Positions 1 to 5,438 of a stretch of 5,438 nucleotides of DNA are shown here, piece by piece. Made by a program: the position numbers and the translations under genes. The notes beneath the pieces were generated by a model, which saw only the letters and a program-made list of their open reading frames with translations, was not told the origin of the DNA and did no database searches. Each line of letters begins with the position of its first letter. The first letter of the stretch is position 1. The DNA is from Rhodobiaceae bacterium (lineage in GTDB: Bacteria > Pseudomonadota > Alphaproteobacteria > Parvibaculales > Parvibaculaceae), in contig NVWR01000001.1 in the NCBI GenBank assembly GCA_002746275.1, positions 1,120,227-1,125,664 of the forward strand, written 5' to 3'.

Positions 1-4
1 GCAA

Positions 5-373
5 TCACACAGGCAGCATTATCATGGGCGGCCCGCCAAGACGTACGTAAGCCTCAAGAGAAGCCGCCACGAAAATCGCCAGCACCCAGTTGGCGGCAAC
101 AACAAACCCGAACCAACGCAGAGCAGCAACCCCGACGGCCCACCGACCGATGGTGCTTTCCTTGCCGCCATCACCGTCTGCGACCAAAGCGGCAAGACCC
201 GCAAGGCTCGACAATTCAAGAGCCGGCAACACAACAAGCAACCATTCGAAAAAATCTTCAACCGGGCTCGCACCGAGACGATGAAGAAGAAACAGGGTCA
301 GTGCCGCGCCAACAGCCAAAACCCTGGGGCGCTTCACACTCAAACTTGGTCGAGCTTCCAATTCAATATTCAT
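5..373 (-). CDS. Small hypothetical membrane protein (three predicted helices)
   Basis: I do not recognise this 122-residue protein. It has a short charged N-terminus (about residues 1-17, Arg/Lys rich) followed by three hydrophobic stretches at roughly 16-33, 42-64 and 87-108, so an inner-membrane location is likely. An Asp/Gly/Lys-rich polar loop (about 66-76) separates the second and third helices, and the third is rich in Trp and Phe. The reading frame opens further upstream at an ATG at 433, but nothing like a ribosome binding site precedes that codon. The ATG at 373 is preceded by GGAGAAAAG about 6-10 bases away, so I chose it. The stop is TGA at 5-7, at the window edge, so its downstream neighbour is not visible. 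No function is assigned. Confidence 0.55.
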   Translation of the reverse strand: MNIELEARPSLSVKRPRVLAVGAALTLFLLHRLGASPVEDFFEWLLVVLPALELSSLAGLAALVADGDGGKESTIGRWAVGVAALRWFGFVVAANWVLAIFVAASLEAYVRLGGPPMIMLPV

Positions 374-519
374 TGATCTTTTCTCCGGGCGAGCAGAAGG
401 GTTCGCTCCCGAGGCCCGGAAACTCCTTTTCATTACGAATTATCAAGCATCAGCAAAAAGGCGCGCGACCGCCTTCACCGTGAACACAAACCAACAGGAT
501 AAGGTGCACGAATGCTGAA

Positions 520-536
520 GCGCGTGAAACACGCGC
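520..536. repeat. Perfect 7-bp hairpin with AAA loop
   Basis: GCGCGTG (520-526) and CACGCGC (530-536) are perfect inverted repeats separated by AAA. There is no T-run on either side, so it is not a standard Rho-independent terminator. It lies upstream of the membrane-protein gene that starts at 373 on the minus strand and could be a small operator or an RNA hairpin in its leader. The assignment is structural only. Confidence 0.4.
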
Positions 537-690
537 CTAGGTCACAGAGATGCCGAAGCGGAAAACGTACGGGTGGCGTTAAACTTTACGAGCCGACCGA
601 TACGTCAATCGCAGCTGCATTCAGTGTTTGATGAGAAAAGTAATTCATCTGAAACGCCTCTCGATTGTTATCAGGTCACCGTTTGAGGAC

Positions 691-724
691 AATAAAAAAG
701 CCCCAACCGATGAGGTGGGACTTT
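691..724 (-). terminator. Rho-independent terminator on the minus strand
   Basis: Read on the minus strand, AAAGTCCCACC (724-714) pairs with GGTTGGGGCTTT (708-697) around a five-base TCATC loop. This gives about 11 pairs with one bulged T and one G-T pair. The 3' arm runs into TTTTTTATT (699-691). A GC-rich stem followed directly by a T-tract is the classical intrinsic terminator. No minus-strand protein gene with a ribosome binding site lies upstream of it, which points to a non-coding transcript. Confidence 0.75.
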
Positions 725-845
725 GAAAGCGACATCGCATAAGCAAGAACGTGCTTATACGCAGACGACCCAGTCCCTTGGGTACGTATGTTGATACGAA
801 TAGCAGCACCATTTTTGTGCCGGGTATGTTTGTGTCACTGTCATG
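691..845 (-). ncRNA. Candidate structured small RNA ending at the 691-724 terminator
   Basis: Upstream of the terminator on the minus strand is a tight series of hairpins. One is a 10-bp stem at 736-745/752-761 with a 6-base loop. The others are ACCCA/TGGGT at 768-772/779-783, CGTAT/ATACG at 785-789/794-798 and GCAC/GTGC at 806-809/817-820. Gaps between them are 1 to 11 bases. A possible promoter reads TTGACC (880-875), 17-bp spacer, TACTCA (857-852). Its -10 is poor, so the 5' end near 845 is a guess, giving an RNA of about 155 nt. It does not match the signatures I know for tmRNA, RNase P RNA, SRP RNA or a B12 riboswitch. The overlapping 645-947 frame has no ribosome binding site. It could also be an untranslated leader rather than a stand-alone RNA. 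Confidence 0.4.
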
Positions 846-902
846 AACGTGTGAGTACACCCGACATTCCGCACGGTCAACACCTTCGTAAGAGAAAAAG
901 CG

Positions 903-925
903 CTTAGCTCCGCTTAAGGAGTAAG
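903..925. repeat. Hairpin CTTAgCTCC...GGAGTAAG
   Basis: CTTA-g-CTCC (903-911) pairs with GGAG-TAAG (918-925) around a GCTTAA loop, giving eight pairs with one bulged G. There is no T-run after it on the plus strand. On the minus strand the next bases downstream are GCGCTTTTTC, so a weak minus-strand terminator is conceivable. It belongs to the hairpin chain between 691 and 982. Confidence 0.4.
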
Positions 926-930
926 TTGAG

Positions 931-982
931 TGCGCACTGTTGTGCATGAGTCACAGAAGATGACTGCGCATAACAATGCACA
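931..982. repeat. Long imperfect inverted repeat upstream of the DUF169 gene
   Basis: The left arm TGCGCACTGTTGTGCA (931-946) matches the reverse complement of 967-982 at 12 of 16 positions. Inside it, AGTCA (949-953) pairs perfectly with TGACT (961-965) around a 7-base loop. The whole forms a stem of roughly 18-20 pairs with small internal loops. It sits about 125 bases before the DUF169 start codon. It could be a leader RNA structure, a regulator binding site or the 5' part of a minus-strand transcript; the sequence does not decide between these. Confidence 0.45.
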
Positions 983-1094
983 CGCGATTGTGAGCGCCGC
1001 TACGCATCCACGTCTGTGCCTCCCCGCGCTGTCAAAGCACGCCCTTGCATCAGAGGTCGCAACACGCCACGCTCTCCTCAACAACAAAACCACC

Positions 1095-1100
1095 GGGGAG
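1095..1100 (+). promoter_or_regulatory. Ribosome binding site that sets the DUF169 start
   Basis: GGGGAG lies eight bases before the ATG at 1109. It decides the start over the upstream in-frame ATG at 1016, which would add 31 residues of low-complexity, Arg/Gln-rich sequence with no family resemblance. Confidence 0.75.
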
Positions 1101-1108
1101 AAGAAACA

Positions 1109-1906
1109 ATGGCAATAAATGCAAACTGTTGGGGCGATGAAACGGAATATGATTTCAAAGCACTCACCGCAGGCCTCAATCAATATCTGAGACTCCGCAC
1201 CAATCCTGTCGGCATGAAGCGCTTCACCTCAGAATCAGATCTGGATGCGATTCCCCGGCTAAGGCGCCCCAAAGAGGGAGAACTGATGGCGACCGACCAG
1301 ATTGTCGGCCAGAGCCGGTGGATCGGCTACACCATCGGCGTCACCATGAAAAACCTGATGGGTCAGCAATGCGGCGCCGTCGTCGGCCTCACTGCCAGAG
1401 ACGAAGAATTTCTAGACGGCAAACGTTTTCACGGCGTCTGGTATGGTGATCTGGAGGGAAGTGCGGAACATCAACGCGAAATGTCATGCGCCTCCCACGG
1501 GGACTATGAGGCACTTGTAACCTCCCCCATCACCTCAGGCCGCATCGACAATCCAGACATCTGCCTGATCTACGGGACACCGGGGCAAATGATCACCTTG
1601 ATGAATGGGCTTCAGTACAAGAATTACAAAAAATACACTTTCACCTGCGTCGGCGAGAGTGCCTGCGCCGACAGCTGGGGCAACGCGCTCAAAACCGGAG
1701 AGCCGTCCATGTCGCTTCCCTGCTACGCAGAGCGCAAGTTCGGCGGCGTGCAGGATGATGAAATGCTGATCGCCCTGCCACCCAGCTACTTGCCCCAGAT
1801 CGTCGATGGTCTTGCAGCCCTTTCCAAGAACGGCCTCCGCTACCCCATCCCCAATCACGGCCTCGACAAATCCCCCCTCGCCAGCATCGCCCAGAGCTAT
1901 GGGTGA
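1109..1906 (+). CDS. DUF169 family protein (COG2043-like), Cys-rich
   Basis: This is a 265-residue soluble protein that I place in the DUF169 family, whose biochemical role is not known to me. Family-like motifs are LRLRTNPVGMK (27-37) near the N-terminus, a central DICLIYGTPGQM (150-161), the ESACADSW segment (183-190), and LPCYAERKFGG followed by DDEMLIALP (203-224). Seven cysteines (7, 88, 127, 152, 180, 186, 205) are present; those at 180, 186 and 205 lie in the conserved C-terminal half, so metal or Fe-S binding is possible but only inferred. No signal peptide or membrane helix is seen. The frame opens further upstream at 1016, but the ATG at 1109 has GGGGAG eight bases before it and begins the family-like sequence. 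It is monocistronic here: a structured gene-free region lies upstream and a convergent gene downstream. Confidence 0.85.
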   Translation: MAINANCWGDETEYDFKALTAGLNQYLRLRTNPVGMKRFTSESDLDAIPRLRRPKEGELMATDQIVGQSRWIGYTIGVTMKNLMGQQCGAVVGLTARDEEFLDGKRFHGVWYGDLEGSAEHQREMSCASHGDYEALVTSPITSGRIDNPDICLIYGTPGQMITLMNGLQYKNYKKYTFTCVGESACADSWGNALKTGEPSMSLPCYAERKFGGVQDDEMLIALPPSYLPQIVDGLAALSKNGLRYPIPNHGLDKSPLASIAQSYG

Positions 1907-1925
1907 AGACTATCCACGATCCGCC

Positions 1926-2011
1926 ACCCCCGGACTTGTTCCGGGGGTCCAGGAGCGGAGTAACCGAAGCCCGTGTTTGCAGCTCTGGATTGCCGGAACA
2001 AGTCCGGCAAT
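1926..2011. repeat. REP/BIME-like pair of inverted palindromes
   Basis: Two GC-rich hairpins flank a 40-base spacer. The first has arms 1926-1934 and 1940-1948 (9 bp, loop CTTGT). The second has arms 1989-1997 and 2003-2011 (9 bp, loop ACAAG). The core CCGGACTTGTTCCGG (1930-1944) is the exact reverse complement of CCGGAACAAGTCCGG (1993-2007), so the two palindromes are themselves an inverted pair, as in bacterial interspersed mosaic elements. The element fills most of the 150-bp gap between the convergent DUF169 and aminotransferase genes. There it may act as a bidirectional transcript end or mRNA-stabilising structure, although no T-tract follows either stem. Copies of this palindrome elsewhere in the genome are expected but cannot be seen here. 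Confidence 0.7.
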
Positions 2012-2056
2012 GACGACAGTCGATACGTCCAAGACCACGCCCGTGGCCGATGAGCC

Positions 2057-3283
<1,227 letters not shown>

Positions 3284-3310
3284 TCACACAAAACAGATTT
3301 CACATGAAGC

Positions 3311-3339
3311 GTTCTAGGCCTGTGCGAGACCCTGCGCAA
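3311..3339 (-). promoter_or_regulatory. Weak candidate promoter for the aminotransferase gene
   Basis: On the minus strand, TTGCGC (3339-3334), a 17-bp spacer and TAGAAC (3316-3311) resemble a sigma-70 type promoter, although both hexamers match only partly. It sits in the 99-bp gap between the PaiB-like gene and the aminotransferase. I see no strong terminator in that gap, so read-through from the upstream operon remains possible. Confidence 0.25.
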
Positions 3340-3358
3340 CCACGAGCAACCTAGTTTT

Positions 3359-3955
3359 TCAGGAGAGTTTCATAGCGACGGACAATGCGGCGTTGCCTTC
3401 TCCCGCCACAGCAGAGGTAAAGGCAGCTCTGTCTTCCGCGCTCCGGTTCTGGCTGAGCTTCCATTTGCCCTCCAGACGATCAACCGGCATTTCGAACACC
3501 ACCAGAGCCGTCATCAGCCGATCCACCATGCCGACAGCCAGATCATCAGTACTCCAGGGGGCAGGCCGACCTTTTTCCTGGCTCTGGGTCATCTCGATCA
3601 GAAGACTGGCAGCTTTAGGTCCTTCCTCGACAATCCGGGGCCGTCCGCTCGCATGCACCGCAATGTAATTCCAGGTCGGCACGAGTTTCGCGCAATCTCC
3701 CCAAGAAGGAGAAATATACCCCTGCGGCCCCTGAAAAACGGCCAACGCTGTATTCGCGCCGTCAAAAGCCTGCCAATGCGTGTTGGCACGTGCAACATGG
3801 CCGCGCAGCACCAGCCCCTCCCCGGTCTCATCGAGGAGAAACGGGATGTGTGTTGCCTGCAAATCCGGCGTCACAATGAGCCCAAAGGCGTGGGTTCGAA
3901 TGAGATCGGTTAACGCCGCCTCGGACGGCGCACTGAAATGCTCAGGAACATACAT
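3359..3955 (-). CDS. PaiB-like FMN-binding split-barrel protein
   Basis: The 198 residues match the PaiB family, named for a Bacillus regulator of protease and sporulation genes but belonging structurally to the FMN-binding split-barrel flavoproteins. Visible family features in order are MYVPEHF at the N-terminus, ATHIPFLL (about 35-42), GHVARANTHWQAF (about 52-64), VFQGPQGYISPSW, VPTWNYIAVHASG, and KLSQNRSAEDR near the C-terminus. The segment between SPSW and VPTWNY reads GDCAKL, lacking the Tyr that directly follows this Trp in the PaiB homologues I remember. No DNA-binding domain is evident, so an enzymatic or flavin-binding role is at least as likely as transcriptional control. The ATG at 3955 is preceded by GAGAGG about eight bases away. 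It follows the small membrane-protein gene by 21 bases and is very probably co-transcribed with it. Confidence 0.88.
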   Translation of the reverse strand: MYVPEHFSAPSEAALTDLIRTHAFGLIVTPDLQATHIPFLLDETGEGLVLRGHVARANTHWQAFDGANTALAVFQGPQGYISPSWGDCAKLVPTWNYIAVHASGRPRIVEEGPKAASLLIEMTQSQEKGRPAPWSTDDLAVGMVDRLMTALVVFEMPVDRLEGKWKLSQNRSAEDRAAFTSAVAGEGNAALSVAMKLS

Positions 3956-3976
3956 GGAAGAGGCCTCTCTCTAATC

Positions 3977-4351
3977 TCAGCTGGATTGGACGAATGCTGC
4001 CGCGCCAGCAATGGCAAGGGCGGCAATTCCCACATAGTCCACATATGCCAACCGCGTGAGGGCCGCGTTGCTGCCTCCCTCCAAAGCCTGAAGTATGACG
4101 AAGCTCACCATGCTCAACATGCCAGCCGAAAATGCGGCAACCCTCAGTGACGGCATGAAGGCGGCGGCGGCAAGCAGACCACCCACAATTCCAAACAGCA
4201 GGGCCCGGTGCCGCATCAGGATCGCAAGATCTGGTCCTGGAAGACTAACGCCATAGGCTTTCTCCAACTGAGGAACGCCCATAATGCCAAACACAGGCAA
4301 CAGATTGATGAGGGCCGCAATAAGAAACCCTCCAATGATAATGTAGTGCAT
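3977..4351 (-). CDS. Small four-helix integral membrane protein
   Basis: This 124-residue hydrophobic protein has four likely membrane helices at about 2-24, 48-66, 71-90 and 103-121. The most distinctive element is the loop and helix start DLAILMRHRALLFGIVGG (41-58). Similar RHRA-containing small membrane proteins are widespread in proteobacteria, and as I remember some are mislabelled as phosphopantetheine adenylyltransferase; nothing here resembles that soluble nucleotidyltransferase. The function is unknown. The ATG at 4351 lies nine bases after the stop of the flavoprotein gene and has AGGA just upstream, so it is in the same operon. The downstream PaiB-like gene follows after 21 bases. 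Confidence 0.8.
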   Translation of the reverse strand: MHYIIIGGFLIAALINLLPVFGIMGVPQLEKAYGVSLPGPDLAILMRHRALLFGIVGGLLAAAAFMPSLRVAAFSAGMLSMVSFVILQALEGGSNAALTRLAYVDYVGIAALAIAGAAAFVQSS

Positions 4352-4360
4352 GTTCCTGTC

Positions 4361-5035
4361 CTACCTTTCGGGTTTATACATCTGGCCTTTGAGCTGCGGG
4401 TATCCGGCGTCACTGTGCGCTGGTTCATGTTGTTGTGGCACGCCAAACGTGGTGTGAACCTTGACGATCCCCGCCCACACAGGCCAATCCATATCTTCTG
4501 GCTCTTCATTGGGCGCATCGCCCACACTCACCTTTGCAGTGACCTGATCGAGAGACAGGCGCACAACGTGGGTTGCCTTGATTTCCTTGTCGGACATCGG
4601 TCTCAAATGGGCCGCACGGCCAGGCTCCAGCCGATCAATCATAAAGTCGAGAGCCGCGAGTTTCTCATCGCCGGTCAACAAGACAGACGGCCCATGCACC
4701 GCAACCGAGCGATATTTCATCGAATGATGAAAACCGGACCGGGCAAGAACAATGCTGTCGATCAATGTCACTGTGGCGCACATCTCAACACCTGCAACTG
4801 CAGCAAGCCCCAGCCCACTTTTAGAGGACGCGTGGAAGAGAAATTCCTCTCCCCGTCGGGCATAAAAGATCGGGATCACATGGGGAACCGCATCGGGACC
4901 AACAGGCCCCGAATATCCGACATGGGCCACCAGTGCCTCGTCCAGGATCGCGTGAACCGTTTCCCGGTCATACTGCGCCCGCTCTGGTGCCCGTCTGGCC
5001 CTATAAGGCTTCTTTGTTTGATAGACCTCAGACAT
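4361..5035 (-). CDS. Pyridoxamine 5'-phosphate oxidase-like flavoprotein (NimA/COG3467 type)
   Basis: This 224-residue protein belongs to the FMN-binding split-barrel superfamily, in the group that includes NimA nitroimidazole reductases and pyridoxamine-phosphate-oxidase-like proteins. Evidence in order is RRAPERAQYDRETVHAILDE (about 15-34), AHVGY and the following PHVIPIFYARRG strand pair, FHASSKSG (flavin phosphate region), the VTLIDSIVLARSGFHHSMKYRSV block (about 93-115) that is the strongest family signature, EKLAALDFMIDRLEPGR, and PVWAGIVKV near residue 190. It probably binds FMN and acts in the cytosol; its substrate is unknown and it is not clearly a true PdxH. The frame is open upstream to 5131, but the ATG at 5035 matches the family N-terminus and overlaps the stop of the DUF1272 gene by eight bases, so translation is probably coupled. 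Confidence 0.87.
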   Translation of the reverse strand: MSEVYQTKKPYRARRAPERAQYDRETVHAILDEALVAHVGYSGPVGPDAVPHVIPIFYARRGEEFLFHASSKSGLGLAAVAGVEMCATVTLIDSIVLARSGFHHSMKYRSVAVHGPSVLLTGDEKLAALDFMIDRLEPGRAAHLRPMSDKEIKATHVVRLSLDQVTAKVSVGDAPNEEPEDMDWPVWAGIVKVHTTFGVPQQHEPAHSDAGYPQLKGQMYKPER

Positions 5036-5207
5036 CGAGAGCTCTCTTAGGCCGCCACACCAGTTCGCCCCCACAATTGGGACAGATCCCGTCCATATCG
5101 TCAGCGCAGGGCGCGCAAAAAGTGCACTCAAAGCTGCAAATGCGGGCCTCCCCGTCCTTCGCAGTGGGAGTTGTGCATTTCTCGCACGCTTCCTTCATTT
5201 CCAGCAT
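5028..5207 (-). CDS. DUF1272 family small zinc-ribbon-like protein
   Basis: This 59-residue protein has eight cysteines spaced as CxxC (8, 11), C24, CxxCxxC (28, 31, 34) and CxxC (42, 45), with the signature ICSFECTFCAPCA followed by CPNCGGELVWRP. This is the DUF1272 pattern, likely to bind two zinc ions; the function is unknown. The frame opens as far as 5348, but the ATG at 5207 begins the family sequence MLEMKEACEKC and has GGAG nine bases upstream. A longer product would also run through the repeats of the divergent promoter region. It is the first gene of the operon and its last eight bases overlap the flavoprotein start. It might serve as a small regulator, metallochaperone or partner of the flavoprotein; the sequence does not show which. 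Confidence 0.87.
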   Translation of the reverse strand: MLEMKEACEKCTTPTAKDGEARICSFECTFCAPCADDMDGICPNCGGELVWRPKRALDV

Positions 5208-5222
5208 GGAATCCGTCTCCGC

Positions 5223-5308
5223 CAAATGGTCCTGTCTAATTGGCTCCACCATCCGGGACAAATGGTCCCTGGATAAGTTCCATTTCGTGATTAGATTAGG
5301 GACCATTG
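5223..5308. promoter_or_regulatory. Operator-like motif set: two direct copies and one inverted copy
   Basis: Copy A reads CAAATGGTCCT (5223-5233) and copy B reads CAAATGGTCCCT (5259-5270), in the same orientation and 36 bp apart. Copy C, AGGGACCATTG (5298-5308), is the inverted form, sharing AATGGTCCCT with copy B. Copy B is also internally palindromic (GGGAC/GTCCC, 5255-5259 and 5265-5269). A further near-repeat, AATTGGCTCC (5238-5247) and AATTGGCACC (5312-5321), lies in the same spacer. MocR-family regulators typically bind two direct repeats, in some cases plus an inverted one, between divergent genes. I infer that these are the operators of the adjacent GntR/MocR gene. Confidence 0.6.
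5233..5261 (-). promoter_or_regulatory. Candidate promoter of the DUF1272-flavoprotein operon
   Basis: On the minus strand, TTGTCC (5261-5256), a 17-bp spacer and TAGACA (5238-5233) form a modest sigma-70-like promoter. It would start transcription near 5226, about 20 bases before the DUF1272 ATG. The -35 overlaps motif copy B, and the -10/start region overlaps or abuts copy A, which fits regulation by the divergent MocR-type protein. The hexamer matches are weak. Confidence 0.35.
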
Positions 5309-5334
5309 TGGAATTGGCACCCGGAGGCATCGTC

Positions 5335-5438
5335 ATGGCGCAGTCCATTGCGTTGGTTGAACCGCTCGATCTCGACAGAAACTCAGACCGTCCGTTGCAG
5401 TGGCAGCTCTATGAGAGCCTCCGCCTGGCCATTCTGGA
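5335..5438 (+). CDS. GntR/MocR-type transcriptional regulator, N-terminal fragment cut by window end
   Basis: Only the first 34 codons are visible. After a short variable N-terminus, RPLQWQLYESLRLAIL (19-34) matches the start of a GntR winged-helix domain. The wording PLxxQLYExLRxAIL is typical of MocR/PdxR-type regulators, in which this domain is fused to a class I aminotransferase-like PLP-binding domain. The C-terminal part lies outside the window, so the MocR assignment rests on this motif, on the divergent flavoprotein operon and on the repeat set in the spacer. GGAGG (5323-5327) lies seven bases before the ATG, an excellent ribosome binding site. A plain GntR regulator remains possible. 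Confidence 0.75.
   Translation, partial: MAQSIALVEPLDLDRNSDRPLQWQLYESLRLAIL

Larger units (their letters stand above)
374..1108. other. Long gene-free region with multiple hairpins
   Basis: This stretch of about 735 bases contains no convincing protein gene. Its longest open frames (645-947 and 914-1183 on minus, 930-1118 on plus) lack ribosome binding sites and resemble no family I know. The left part (374-690) shows little apart from one perfect hairpin at 520-536. The part from 691 to 982 is packed with short inverted repeats and a terminator, described separately. The rest (983-1094) is the unstructured leader of the DUF169 gene, where I could not pick out a promoter with confidence. Confidence 0.6.

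Noticed and set aside
374..433. Longer start (ATG at 433) for the left-edge membrane protein
   Set aside because: There is no Shine-Dalgarno-like sequence before 433, while the ATG at 373 has GGAGAAAAG at good spacing. The extra 20 residues are polar and Arg/Ser rich.
541..605. tRNA-like stretch (GCCGAAGCGG)
   Set aside because: It cannot be folded into a cloverleaf: there is no T-arm consensus and no acceptor stem pairing around it.
645..947. 100-codon open frame on the minus strand in the gene-free region
   Set aside because: Its ATG at 947 has no ribosome binding site, the translation resembles no known family, and the frame runs through the hairpin chain and the intrinsic terminator at 691-724.
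691..982. tmRNA, RNase P RNA, SRP RNA or cobalamin riboswitch
   Set aside because: I looked for their hallmark conserved segments on both strands and saw none, so the region is kept as an unclassified structured candidate.
4208..5050. 280-codon open frame on the plus strand
   Set aside because: It is antisense to the flavoprotein and membrane-protein genes, which have clear family signatures; its His/Arg-rich translation is typical of a shadow frame.
5036..5131. Longer start (5131) for the flavoprotein
   Set aside because: The extension is antiparallel to nothing useful and lies entirely out of frame within the DUF1272 gene; the family-like sequence starts at the ATG at 5035.
5208..5348. 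Longer start (5348) for the DUF1272 gene
   Set aside because: The extension would cross the divergent promoter and operator repeats and overlap the start of the plus-strand regulator. Family similarity and a GGAG site support the ATG at 5207.

Overview
The window looks like alphaproteobacterial chromosome. The evidence is moderately high GC, third-position G/C preference, a 1-beta type aspartate aminotransferase and a REP-like palindrome pair of the kind common in these genomes. This lineage call is inference from composition and protein resemblance; no 16S rRNA gene or other marker is present.

Layout. At the left edge (5-373, minus) is a small three-helix membrane protein that I do not recognise. 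It is followed by a long gene-free stretch (374-1108). The part from about 691 to 982 is a near-continuous chain of hairpins, with a good Rho-independent terminator reading on the minus strand at 691-724. I read this as a candidate minus-strand small RNA plus an imperfect long hairpin (931-982) upstream of the next gene. A single plus-strand gene, a Cys-rich DUF169 protein (1109-1906), follows. The convergent gap after it (1907-2056) carries two 9-bp GC hairpins that are inverted copies of each other, a REP/BIME-like element.

From 5207 down to 2057 lies a run of five minus-strand genes. They encode a DUF1272 zinc-ribbon-like protein, a NimA/pyridoxamine-oxidase-like flavoprotein, a four-helix membrane protein, a PaiB-like FMN-binding split-barrel protein and, after a 99-bp gap, an aspartate aminotransferase. 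The first four are tightly packed (8-bp overlap, 9-bp gap, 21-bp gap) and are almost certainly one operon. The aminotransferase may be co-transcribed or have its own promoter.

Divergent from this operon, at the right edge, is the start of a GntR/MocR-type gene, cut by the window end. The 127-bp divergent spacer holds three copies of a GGACCATT-type motif, two direct and one inverted. That is the layout expected of a MocR-family operator. The working model is a PLP-sensing (or PLP-using) MocR regulator controlling itself and a divergent flavoprotein/B6-themed operon. The biochemical role of that operon is not established by the sequence.
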